DNA of 64,000 nt from Deltaproteobacteria bacterium (GTDB lineage: Bacteria > Desulfobacterota > Binatia > UBA9968 > JAJDTQ01). The notes beneath the pieces are model-generated. The model was given only the letters and a program-made list of their open reading frames with translations, was not told the DNA's origin and did no database searches. Shown here piece after piece: positions 39,717-47,587 of the stretch (positions are counted from its first letter, which is position 1; the number at the start of each line of letters is the position of its first letter). The DNA lies in assembly GCA_028818755.1 (NCBI GenBank), contig JAPPNF010000006.1, positions 1-64,000 on the forward strand. The letters are read 5' to 3'. Position numbers and translations under genes: made by a program.

Positions 39717-41132
39717 ATGTCATACAGAGACCTGAGAGAATGGCTCGAGCAGGTGGACGCCATGGGCGAGCTGCGCACGGTTCCGGGCTGCGACTGGAAC
39801 CTGGAGATCGGCGCCCTGGCCGAGGTGGCCGGGCGCGGCCGGGACGCCCCCGCCATCCTGTTCGACGACATCAAGGGCTACCCCAAGGGACACCGGGTGC
39901 TGGTGGGCATGGTGGAGTCGCTCAAGCGCGCGGCCCTCACCACCAACCTGCCCACGGACATCACCCGCAACGAGTTCATCGCGGCCTGGAGGGAACGCCT
40001 CAACAACCCGAAGCTGATCCCGCCCGAATACGTGGACGAGAGCCCGCTCTACGAGAACGTCTTCACCGGCAAGGACATCGACGTGCTCAGCCTGCCGGTG
40101 CCCAAGTGGCACGACGAGGACGGCGGCCGCTACATCGGCACCGCCCACGTGGTCATGACCCAGGACCCGGAAGAGGGCTGGGTCAACATGGGCGTGTACC
40201 GCACCATGGTGCACGAGAAGGACCGCCTGGCGGTCTACATCTCGCCGGGCAAACACGGCCGCATCCACCGCCAGAAGGCCTTCGACCAGAACAAGCCCCT
40301 CAAGGTGGCCATCTCCTTCGGGCAGGACCCGCTGCTGTTCCTGCTCGGGTCGCGGCAGATCCCCTGGGGCGACCAGGAACTGGACTACGCCGGCGGCATC
40401 AAGGGCGCGCCTGTGGACGTCATCCGCGGCGAGTTCACCGGACTGCCGATTCCCGCCCGCGCCGAGATCGCCATCGAGGGCGAGATCATGCCAGACGAGA
40501 CCCTCCCGGAAGGCCCCTTCGGCGAGTGGCCCGGCTACTACGCCAGCGGCTCGCGCGAGGAGCCGGTGGTGCACGTCAAGAGCCTGATGTACCGCAACAA
40601 CCCCATCCTCACCGGCTCGCCGCCGTTCCGGCCGCTGCCCGGCGCCGACGGCTGCGCCTCGCTGATCCGGGCCGCCTTCATCTGGGACTCCATGGAGAAA
40701 GCCGGCGTCCCCGACGTCACCGGCGTCGCCTGCTACCAGAACCGCTTCTTCACCGCCGTCTCCATCCGCCAGCGCTACCCCGGCCACGCCAAGCAGGCCG
40801 CCCTGATCGCCAGCCAGAACCACACCGGCGCCTACCTCGGCCGCTACGTCGTGGTGGTGGACGACGACATCGACGTCGCCGACATGAACGACGTGCTGTG
40901 GGCCATGTGCACCCGCTGCAACCCCGCCGACTCCATCGACATCCTGCGCCGCACCTGGAGCGGCCCCCTCGACCCCATCATCCCCCGCGACCAGAAAGGC
41001 CACAACTCCCGCGCCATCATCGACGCCTGCCGCCCCTACGAATGGATCAAGGACTTCCCGCCGGTGTCGGGCGCAAGCCCGGAGCTGAAGGAGGAGGTGC
41101 TGGAGAAGTATGGGGGGTATTTGAAGGGGTGA
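39717..41132 (+). CDS. UbiD-family (prFMN) decarboxylase
   Basis: A 471-residue UbiD-family enzyme using prenylated FMN for reversible decarboxylation of aromatic or unsaturated acids. Conserved blocks are MVESLKRAALTTNLPTD, PVPKWHDEDGGRYIGTAHVVMTQDPEEGWVNMGVYRTMVH, GKHGRIHRQKAFDQNKPLKVAISFGQDPLLFLL and EIAIEGEIMPDETLPEGPFGEWPGYYAS with the catalytic Glu region. No ubiX prenyltransferase is beside it. A thiolase/DUF35 pair upstream suggests an aromatic-acid pathway, but the REP element separates them. Substrate unassigned. Confidence 0.88.
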   Translation: MSYRDLREWLEQVDAMGELRTVPGCDWNLEIGALAEVAGRGRDAPAILFDDIKGYPKGHRVLVGMVESLKRAALTTNLPTDITRNEFIAAWRERLNNPKLIPPEYVDESPLYENVFTGKDIDVLSLPVPKWHDEDGGRYIGTAHVVMTQDPEEGWVNMGVYRTMVHEKDRLAVYISPGKHGRIHRQKAFDQNKPLKVAISFGQDPLLFLLGSRQIPWGDQELDYAGGIKGAPVDVIRGEFTGLPIPARAEIAIEGEIMPDETLPEGPFGEWPGYYASGSREEPVVHVKSLMYRNNPILTGSPPFRPLPGADGCASLIRAAFIWDSMEKAGVPDVTGVACYQNRFFTAVSIRQRYPGHAKQAALIASQNHTGAYLGRYVVVVDDDIDVADMNDVLWAMCTRCNPADSIDILRRTWSGPLDPIIPRDQKGHNSRAIIDACRPYEWIKDFPPVSGASPELKEEVLEKYGGYLKG

Positions 41133-41150
41133 GGGGGCCACGAACACTGC

Positions 41151-41179
41151 TTCACATTATACTTCACATCGCGTAAGAT
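41151..41179 (+). promoter_or_regulatory. Promoter of the TIGR04255/HTH module with a direct repeat
   Basis: TTCACA (41151-41156) and TAAGAT (41174-41179) are 17 bp apart. Within them CTTCACAT is repeated directly 12 bp apart (41150 and 41162), a plausible operator for the HTH protein encoded by the second gene. The first ATG is 23 bp downstream. Confidence 0.5.
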
Positions 41180-41202
41180 GGGAGAGAGAAGCTCGGGGCG
41201 TC

Positions 41203-42009
41203 ATGACCACGACATTGCCACCGCCGATGGGTGGCCCTTCGCCCGCCGAAGTGCCGCTTCCGCATGCCCCCTTGGTACGGGTCATCGCACAGGTCCGATT
41301 CCCAACGATCCTGTCCATTCGCAATCCCGAACAGGTGGCAACTTTCCAGGAGAAGATTCGTCGAGCATACCCCGTTTTGAATCAGGAAGAGATCCGCCGA
41401 GTCGTATTGAATGCGGATCAGCCGGCGTCGGATCCCAAGATTCAGGAAGATGTCGTGTGGCGTTTTAGCGACCGGGATCGCAAGTGGCGGGTGTCGCTCG
41501 CTACCGACTTCGTCGCGCTGGAAACGACAAGCTACGACAACCGTCGAGATTTCTTGACACGCCTACGGTCAATCGTTGGGGCGGTCGAAACAACCATGAA
41601 CCCGCAAGAGGCGTTCCGTCTCGGGGTACGGTACATAGATCGGATTACGGGTCCCGCCCTGCGGGACATTTCAAAGTTGATTCGGCAGGAAGTCCTGGGT
41701 GTTTCCTTGTCCCCTATTGGTGCCGCGGCTGAAACCGTACTCACGCAAACGCAGTTCCGTGCCGAGGAAGGATTGCTCCAGGCCCGCTGGGGGCTCTTAC
41801 CTGCGAACGGTACCATCGATCCGGGCACTCTCGAACCCATAGACGAGCCCTCTTGGATCCTGGATCTGGACATGTCTTCGACTGAACCCCTGGACTTTTC
41901 TGCCGACATCCTCGGCAACGCGGCAGAACAGTTTACCGAACGCGTCTATTCAGTATTCCGCTGGATGGTGAGCGCCGATTTCTTGCGTTTCTATGGAGGG
42001 CAACCATGA
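41203..42009 (+). CDS. TIGR04255 family protein
   Basis: A 268-residue protein of the sporadically distributed TIGR04255 family, function unknown. Characteristic are the N-terminal PLVRVIAQVRFPTILSI, WRFSDRDRKWRVSLATDFVALETTSYDNRRDFLTRL, FRLGVRYIDRI and a C-terminal DILGNAAEQFTERVYSVFRWMVS. The ATGA overlap with the next gene, an HTH protein, shows translational coupling. The patchy distribution and operon with a regulator fit a defence or stress module; this is inference. Confidence 0.75.
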   Translation: MTTTLPPPMGGPSPAEVPLPHAPLVRVIAQVRFPTILSIRNPEQVATFQEKIRRAYPVLNQEEIRRVVLNADQPASDPKIQEDVVWRFSDRDRKWRVSLATDFVALETTSYDNRRDFLTRLRSIVGAVETTMNPQEAFRLGVRYIDRITGPALRDISKLIRQEVLGVSLSPIGAAAETVLTQTQFRAEEGLLQARWGLLPANGTIDPGTLEPIDEPSWILDLDMSSTEPLDFSADILGNAAEQFTERVYSVFRWMVSADFLRFYGGQP

Positions 42010-42662
42010 GTTTGGCAGAGGCTGTGGCACTCGATAGCGCAACTTCTGCTGGTGGCACAATGCGAAGCCCGCGAAAGTTTGGGCGAGTCAGCGTACGTGC
42101 GGACTTTGCCGAGCCGGCAACTACAAGCTCCTACGATTCCGTCCTGTTTTGGCCGGAAACACTTGCCAACCCCTCGCCCCCGATCCTGCTCCGGGGAAAA
42201 CCCGAGCCTGTACGACACGGGAGGAGTGTTGCGGAAATCCGACGCCTGTCGGGTCTTACGTGGGACGAACTGGCTGGTCTCATGCACGTCTCACGAAGAA
42301 GTCTTCACCATTGGGTGAGCGGGAAATCCGCCAGCGCCGAACATCAGACACGACTGCAGCGGCTTCTTGGAGCGCTGCGCCGTCTCGACCAGGGCGACAG
42401 CTCACAGAATCGGAACCTGCTCCTTACCCCGGACGACACTGGAACACTTTTGCTGGACTTGCTTAAGGCCGGACAATACGACGCCGCGGTGACAGCCGTC
42501 GGACAAGCATCGCCGTCGCGTGTTTCCCCAAGTACCGCACTGAGTGCGACGGCGCGAGCATCCCGTATGCCGCCGGCTCCAGCGGCCCTCGTCGAGGCCA
42601 AACAGGATCGCCCCCGCGGTTCGCATCGAGCGATAGCCAAAAAACCGCTGAGGCACCCCTAA
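42006..42662 (+). CDS. HTH DNA-binding protein of the TIGR04255 module
   Basis: A 218-residue protein with a central XRE-type helix-turn-helix at about residues 74-118 (SVAEIRRLSGLTWDELAGLMHVSRRSLHHWVSGKSAS). The N- and C-terminal parts are low complexity; the tail is basic. Its start overlaps the preceding stop as ATGA. The likely role is repression of this operon through the CTTCACAT repeats upstream, by analogy with other small modules. The other parts are not recognised. Confidence 0.7.
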   Translation: MSLAEAVALDSATSAGGTMRSPRKFGRVSVRADFAEPATTSSYDSVLFWPETLANPSPPILLRGKPEPVRHGRSVAEIRRLSGLTWDELAGLMHVSRRSLHHWVSGKSASAEHQTRLQRLLGALRRLDQGDSSQNRNLLLTPDDTGTLLLDLLKAGQYDAAVTAVGQASPSRVSPSTALSATARASRMPPAPAALVEAKQDRPRGSHRAIAKKPLRHP

Positions 42663-42683
42663 ACCCCGCGTCTAGTCAACCCG

Positions 42684-43562
42684 ATGCCTTCCTTGCGTGC
42701 GGAAGACGTCACGCGCATCGATCAGGCGCTCCAATCCTGGCGCCAAGGGGATGTTGTCTTTGACGACAGCGTCTTCTTCCTCCATTTGGCTGACCTGATG
42801 ACACCTCTGACGACTGAAGCGCAAGAAACCGCGAAAACTCGCCTCGACTCCGGCGAAGGGGTAGCGGTTGAAGGGGTGGCTAGCGTAGTCCCTGGCGTCG
42901 TTGTTGTTACCCAAACGTGTGACATCGTGCGTTCCTGCGATGTACGGCCCTATGTCGAGGTATCTCCGTTGATCCAAGTCCGCCAAGACTTCCTTAGCGA
43001 AGTTCGAAGGCTACAGCGTCCTGCTTTCGCACATTTGCCAGCCGTGGCGACACAGGGGCTCGTTGCTGACCTTGATCGGACCATGACCGTCGAAAAAGCG
43101 GTGGTTGCCACTTGGGAACGGACCCCAGGCTGGAATACCGACGCGGAGTCCCGCGCGTTCGCAGAGGCGCTCTCACGGAAACGAGCACGTTTTGCCTTTC
43201 CAAACGACTTTGTCGCCGCCGCGCGGGGACTACAAGACCATATCAAACGACGACACAATCGTCACAATAGTGAAGGCGCCCACCTCCGATCTCTTCGCGA
43301 GATTCGTGTTCGCGCGGCTCCATCGTGGGATCATCCAACCGTAAGCCTGTTCCTGTGGTTCGTGAAGGAAACCGACCCGCTCGGTTTCGAACCCGAGTGG
43401 CATGCCTATAGCGACAAGTGGACGGACAGACTCGATACGACAGGCCGATTCACTGTCGATGGTGCCATTGCCTGTTGGCTAGGGGAGATGACCGCACAGG
43501 ACTACGTGGAAAGCGACAGATTGGATCTGGATCAGTTGTCTTCCCACGACTCACATCGGTGA
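42684..43562 (+). CDS. Unrecognised protein with a VTQTCDIVR motif
   Basis: A 292-residue protein I do not recognise as a named family. It opens with RQGDVVFDDSVFFLHL and has a conserved-looking VPGVVVVTQTCDIVRSC near residue 70. This is the style of proteins whose Cys-Asp sits after a hydrophobic strand. A Lys/Arg/His-rich helix (LSRKRARFAFPNDFVAAARGLQDHIKRRHNRHN) follows. It starts 21 bp after the HTH gene and is third in the module. It is probably cytoplasmic. The base composition is less GC-rich than the core genes nearby. Confidence 0.65.
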   Translation: MPSLRAEDVTRIDQALQSWRQGDVVFDDSVFFLHLADLMTPLTTEAQETAKTRLDSGEGVAVEGVASVVPGVVVVTQTCDIVRSCDVRPYVEVSPLIQVRQDFLSEVRRLQRPAFAHLPAVATQGLVADLDRTMTVEKAVVATWERTPGWNTDAESRAFAEALSRKRARFAFPNDFVAAARGLQDHIKRRHNRHNSEGAHLRSLREIRVRAAPSWDHPTVSLFLWFVKETDPLGFEPEWHAYSDKWTDRLDTTGRFTVDGAIACWLGEMTAQDYVESDRLDLDQLSSHDSHR

Positions 43563-43624
43563 CGGCTTGCACTTCCCGTTCTCCATGGCTTTGCAAAATA
43601 GCACTCAACTTCTAAACTACAAGG

Positions 43625-44830
43625 GTGCTCGCTCGGAGGATACTTTCCGTTCTGCGTGCCCGGCTGAAGGACTACCCTGCCGTCGCCCTCGTCGGCCCCC
43701 GACAATGCGGCAAGACGACTCTGGCCTGCTCGATGGACGGCCGATACTTCGACCTCGAACAGGAGACCGACCGGTTGCGCCTGGATCTTGCTTGGGAGGA
43801 CGTCACTGCGGGACACGAACTCGTTGTTCTGGACGAGGCTCAGGCCTGGCCCGCCGTATTCCCGCGTCTACGAGGCGCTATTGACGCAGACCGAAGACGG
43901 AACGGGCGTTTCCTCCTGCTCGGGTCGGTCGTTCCGTACCTGACGCGCCTCAACACACTCTCGGATGTCAGCACGCCTTTCACGTCACTGTCGCGCAGCT
44001 TGGCGACCCAAGTCTCCGAGTCACTCGCCGGCCGGCTGTCCGTCATCGAACTCACCCCCCTGCTTTGGTCCGAACTGACCAGCGACCGGCAGCGTCAAAG
44101 GCTTTGGCTCTTCGGCGGCTATCCCGACGGCGGAGTCCTGAACGGCAGGAGGTTCCCGGTCTGGCAAGGGGATTACCTCAACTTGCTGGCCCAGCGGGAC
44201 CTTCCCACTTGGGGTCTGACGGCCCGCCCGCAGACGACCCAACGGCTGCTGCGAATGCTCGCGGCCGTGCACGGCCAGGAATGGAACGCCAGCCAGCTCG
44301 GAAAGAGCCTGGGGCTCTCCTACCATACGGTCAACGATTACCTCGACTACCTGGAAGGCGCGTTTCTGGTCCGCCGCCTGCCCGCATACCACGCCAACAT
44401 ACGCAAGCGCCTGGTGAAACGGCCCAAGGTGTACTGGCGAGACACCGGGCTGCTCCACGCGCTACTGAACACGAGCGACCGGGAAACCCTCCTGAGCCAG
44501 CCCTGGGTGGGCGCGAGCTGGGAGGGGTTCGTCATCAACCAGGTGCTGGGCGCACTGCAATCCTCCGGGCGGCTCTTCGACCCCTATCATTTCCGCACCA
44601 GCGACCAGCGCGAAATCGACCTCCTGGTCCAGGTCGACTCCGAGCTTTGGGCACTCGAAATCAAGCTCACCACCCGCCCCGGGCCCGAAGACCTCGCGCG
44701 GCTCAACGCCAACGCGGACCTAGTGGGCGCCCACCGGCGATTTCTCGTGTGTCAGAGCAGGGAGTACCTGGAACGGGGTGTGCAGGTGGTGTGCAACCTG
44801 GGGCAGATGTTGGCGTATATCGAAGGGTAG
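43625..44830 (+). CDS. AAA_14/DUF4143 ATPase with an internal insertion
   Basis: A 401-residue ATPase with Walker A GPRQCGKTTLACS at about residue 24 and the Walker B-like ELVVLDEAQAWP. The C-terminal DUF4143 domain ends in a nuclease-like fold (DQREIDLLVQVDSELWALEIKLTTRP). Between the sensor strand FLLLGS and the usual SESLAGR motif it has about 22 extra residues (from VVPYLTRL to SLSRSLAT) compared with typical members. The start is GTG. Members are common and of poorly known role. A second DUF4143 gene is at 49921. Confidence 0.8.
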   Translation: MLARRILSVLRARLKDYPAVALVGPRQCGKTTLACSMDGRYFDLEQETDRLRLDLAWEDVTAGHELVVLDEAQAWPAVFPRLRGAIDADRRRNGRFLLLGSVVPYLTRLNTLSDVSTPFTSLSRSLATQVSESLAGRLSVIELTPLLWSELTSDRQRQRLWLFGGYPDGGVLNGRRFPVWQGDYLNLLAQRDLPTWGLTARPQTTQRLLRMLAAVHGQEWNASQLGKSLGLSYHTVNDYLDYLEGAFLVRRLPAYHANIRKRLVKRPKVYWRDTGLLHALLNTSDRETLLSQPWVGASWEGFVINQVLGALQSSGRLFDPYHFRTSDQREIDLLVQVDSELWALEIKLTTRPGPEDLARLNANADLVGAHRRFLVCQSREYLERGVQVVCNLGQMLAYIEG

Positions 44831-45199
44831 ACCGGGACACCCGTCCTCAGGCTGACTCATCCACCACTTGTACGACCCGCGGGCGCTCGTGGACAGCACA
44901 AGAACCAATGAGTGGCACAGCCTCGCTCTGCGTGTAACGACGTCTGTCCATATGTTAGAAGAAGGAGGAGGCAAAGGACCTTCGTGTCCATCGCCGAACC
45001 CAATCGGAGCAGATCGAGATTCGCATCGCGGAGGCCATGACGGCGCTGTTGCAGTGCAAGGTCAATGTCCTCGCACAAGGGCGCCACCGAGTTGCTGGAG
45101 CTTGCCATCAAAACTCAGGAGGGGTAGACGGCTTCACCGACGACCACCTCCGCGAGGCAGCGCGCGAATTGATACGCGGCCAGCCCCAAGGAAGATGAC
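44831..45199. pseudogene. 369-bp gap containing a degraded ORF
   Basis: No intact gene of normal size is present. Short peptides in different frames look like pieces of one coding sequence: a frame from about 44959 reads EQIEIRIAEAMTALLQCKV; a second frame at 45065-45127 reads SSHKGATELLELAIKTQEG and stops at TAG; and the first frame ends FTDDHLREAARELIRGQ at 45198. They are probably remnants of a small helical protein broken by frameshifts. Family not recognised. Confidence 0.35.
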
Positions 45200-45712
45200 A
45201 TGGGACGCAAGGTTTCAAAGGCAATCTTGGAGCAGCACGAGTTGGAAGATTACCAAGTCGCCTACTGGGATACGCTGAGTGACGACCAGCAGGAGAACTA
45301 CTTCAGTCGGGCCTTCTACGAGAGCCGCAACGCTGTGTACTACGAGAACATGTACGGGAAGCTCGGACAGCGCGGGCGCCGCGGGCGCGGATCGGTCCTG
45401 GCGGACGCCGTCGAGAAAGCTTACCAGGACAGCCCCGAGTACAAAGCGAAAGTCGCCAAGATTAACGCTGAGCGCAAGGCCGCCTATGACAACGAAAGGC
45501 TTACCTGTATCGAGTGCGGCAAGGAGCACCCGCGACAGAAGGGCGTTCAATTCGGCGGAGCCGAGTCGATGTGCCTGCCGTGCGCTATCGCGCACAGCAA
45601 GCCGGGGACTCCCATCGGCGACATGTACCGGGAAGAATGGGAGCGGGTGCGAGGAATACCGGAGAACCCGCCAGAGCTGGGGACAGATCGTCCGATCCGA
45701 CCTAGCGAGTGA
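45200..45712 (+). CDS. Hypothetical protein with a CxxC pair
   Basis: A 170-residue unrecognised protein. It is rich in charged and aromatic residues in the first half (AFYESRNAVYYENMYGKLGQRGRRGRG) and carries CIECGKEHPRQKGVQFGGAESMCLPC, two Cys pairs forming a probable zinc finger. An AAGGAAG site precedes the ATG. It lies between the degraded ORF and the HNH endonuclease gene on the same strand, so it may be part of the same defence-like block. Confidence 0.6.
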   Translation: MGRKVSKAILEQHELEDYQVAYWDTLSDDQQENYFSRAFYESRNAVYYENMYGKLGQRGRRGRGSVLADAVEKAYQDSPEYKAKVAKINAERKAAYDNERLTCIECGKEHPRQKGVQFGGAESMCLPCAIAHSKPGTPIGDMYREEWERVRGIPENPPELGTDRPIRPSE

Positions 45713-45804
45713 AGCTGATCCCGGACGGGCTCACGCCCTCGACGGGCTGGCGAGTTTGCGTACAAGTTCCATAGCATTCCGTAGACTCTGTCGACTTCTT
45801 GACC

Positions 45805-46707
45805 ATGAATCGCGACGAGTTTCTCCGAAAAATCGACCAAATCAATGTCTGGAAGAGCGGCGGAAAACGTGCGCCTCATAAACCTCTGCTGCTCTTACTG
45901 GGACTCGGGCGCGTCCTCAACGGCGAGAACCGGCTCGCGTCCTACCGGAACGACATAGAGCCCGAACTCGGACAGCTCCTGCAACGGTTCGGCCCACCGC
46001 GCAAAGCGCTGCACCCCGAGTTCCCCTTCAGCCGCCTCAGTGCGGACGGTCTGTGGGACATTCCCGGGAGCGATCTCTTGACGGTTGTTTCAAGCGGAGA
46101 TTTTTCCGTCCGGGAGCTGCGGAGCCGCGGCATCGAGGGCGGATTCCCTGAATCGGCGTACCACATGCTCCGTAACGCACCCGAACTGGTCCGGGAAGCC
46201 ACTCAAAAGCTCTTAGACGGTCACTTCCCGGAGTCCCTGCATGACGAAATTCGGGAAGCCGTCGGCATTCCTCGGACTTGGGAGATGCACGATTCTCCCG
46301 TCCAGCCACGCGACCCTGCCTTCCGGCGCGAAGTCCTGCGCGAGTACGAGCACCGTTGTGCTGTCTGCAACTTCGACGTGCAGCTCGGGGATGTCCGGAT
46401 TGGTGTCGAAGCTGCCCACATCAAGTGGCATGCGTACGGCGGCCCCGATGAAGTACCGAATGGGTTGGCCTTGTGCTGGCTCCACCACAAGGCTTTCGAC
46501 CGTGGAGCACTTGGTCTCGCGGCCGTCGACAAAGGCTTCAAGGTCCTCGTTTCCAGCGAAGTCAGTGGCGTCACGCCTCCGCGTCACTGGTTCCTGGACT
46601 TTCACGACCAAGAGTTACGACCGCCTCGTAATCGCCACCTCGACCCCAACCGCGAGTTCGTGAGCTGGCACCAACGATGGGTCTTTCGCAAACCAGCGCT
46701 TCCATGA
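45805..46707 (+). CDS. Sulfur-binding-domain HNH endonuclease (type IV restriction-like)
   Basis: A 300-residue protein with an N-terminal region like the sulfur-binding domain of ScoMcrA-type enzymes (KRAPHKPLLLLLGLGRVLNGENRL and RNDIEPELGQLLQRFGPP) and a C-terminal HNH nuclease (REVLREYEHRCAVCNFDV, GVEAAHIKWHAYGGPDEVPNGLALCWLHHKAFDRGALGL). In the family, the domain recognises phosphorothioated or otherwise modified DNA, and the HNH part cleaves it. No dnd genes are nearby, consistent with attack on foreign modified DNA. ATG at 45805 preferred over a TTG two codons upstream. Confidence 0.82.
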   Translation: MNRDEFLRKIDQINVWKSGGKRAPHKPLLLLLGLGRVLNGENRLASYRNDIEPELGQLLQRFGPPRKALHPEFPFSRLSADGLWDIPGSDLLTVVSSGDFSVRELRSRGIEGGFPESAYHMLRNAPELVREATQKLLDGHFPESLHDEIREAVGIPRTWEMHDSPVQPRDPAFRREVLREYEHRCAVCNFDVQLGDVRIGVEAAHIKWHAYGGPDEVPNGLALCWLHHKAFDRGALGLAAVDKGFKVLVSSEVSGVTPPRHWFLDFHDQELRPPRNRHLDPNREFVSWHQRWVFRKPALP

Positions 46708-46840
46708 CGCCTGCCCTCGCGGATTTCCGCATTGGGAATCCTCACCGCAACTGGAAACCGAAAGAGGGATGCAATCGCGGAGAATGTACCGCTCCCGAAA
46801 GTCGCGGGTGGTCCACGACCTGTAGGGGATGTTGGGTAAG
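46708..46840. other. Short gap between convergent genes
   Basis: 133 bp with no gene. On the minus strand one frame reads RSWTTRDFRERYILRDC, which vaguely resembles the N-terminus of a JmjC-like cupin, but it has no start codon and no continuation. Confidence 0.3.
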
Positions 46841-47503
46841 TCAGGCGGTAATCGAGAAACCGCCGGTCTCGGCACCCGCCGTCCACAACTCGCCCGTATC
46901 GATGTCGAACCACCAGCCGTGCAGCGCGAGGTCACCGCTTTCCACCCTGTCCTGAATCCACGCATAGGACCGGAGGTTTGCCAGTGACTTGAGCACCGAC
47001 CGCTGCTCCGCCGCTGTCGCTGTTTCTGCATCCGTGCGTTTGGTCGCGGAATCCTCCGCCAGCACCTCCCGGCAGGCACCCTCCGCCAGCGCCACCCACG
47101 GTCCAAGGCACTCGAACGGTGGAGGTTCCTGCCCTCTTGCGGCGTCCATAGCCGCCTTGATGCCCCCGCAGTGGGAATGCCCGCATACCACTACGTGGGA
47201 GACCCCGAGAGCCTTGACGCCGTACTCGACGGCCGCCATCACCGCGTGCGCGGTCGCATCGCCGGGGCGCCGAGAGGGCACGAGGTTGGCGACAACCCGA
47301 ACCACAAAGATGTCCCCGGGCCGCGTACTGAAAATCAGCGCCGGGTCCACCCGCGAGTCGCTGCAGGCGATGATCAGGACATCCGGTTCCTGGCCATGTG
47401 ACAGGCGCGCCATGAGGGAGCGGTCGCCTTCGTACTCGGTCTCATGGAAACGGCGGGCGCCCCTGAGGAGCGCGGAGTAGCTGTCGGTACAATCGTTGGT
47501 CAC
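46841..47503 (-). CDS. Beta-class carbonic anhydrase
   Basis: A 220-residue zinc enzyme interconverting CO2 and bicarbonate. The first zinc Cys and catalytic Asp-Arg pair are in IIACSDSRVDP, the remaining zinc ligands in VVCGHSHCGGIKA, and the RVVANLVP strand is present. It lies between two HNH genes and is transcribed away from the methyltransferase-HNH fusion gene. It looks like an ordinary housekeeping or cargo gene in a defence-like island. Confidence 0.92.
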   Translation of the reverse strand: MTNDCTDSYSALLRGARRFHETEYEGDRSLMARLSHGQEPDVLIIACSDSRVDPALIFSTRPGDIFVVRVVANLVPSRRPGDATAHAVMAAVEYGVKALGVSHVVVCGHSHCGGIKAAMDAARGQEPPPFECLGPWVALAEGACREVLAEDSATKRTDAETATAAEQRSVLKSLANLRSYAWIQDRVESGDLALHGWWFDIDTGELWTAGAETGGFSITA

Positions 47504-47541
47504 GGCTTTATCCCCTACCGATTGTCGGCCTCATGTATGCA

Positions 47542-47568
47542 ATGGTATTCTCGAAAACCACCTGTCAA
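47542..47568 (-). promoter_or_regulatory. Candidate promoter of the carbonic anhydrase gene
   Basis: A perfect TTGACA on the minus strand (47568-47563) is followed by TACCAT (47547-47542) after only 15 bp, a short spacer, so the -10 assignment is uncertain. The ATG is at 47503. Confidence 0.3.
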
Positions 47569-47587
47569 CCTGACCGAGAGTTAAGCC

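Noticed and set aside
46708-46840. Cupin-like fragment (TTRDFRERYIL) on the minus strand
   Set aside because: Too short, with no start or continuation; resemblance may be chance.
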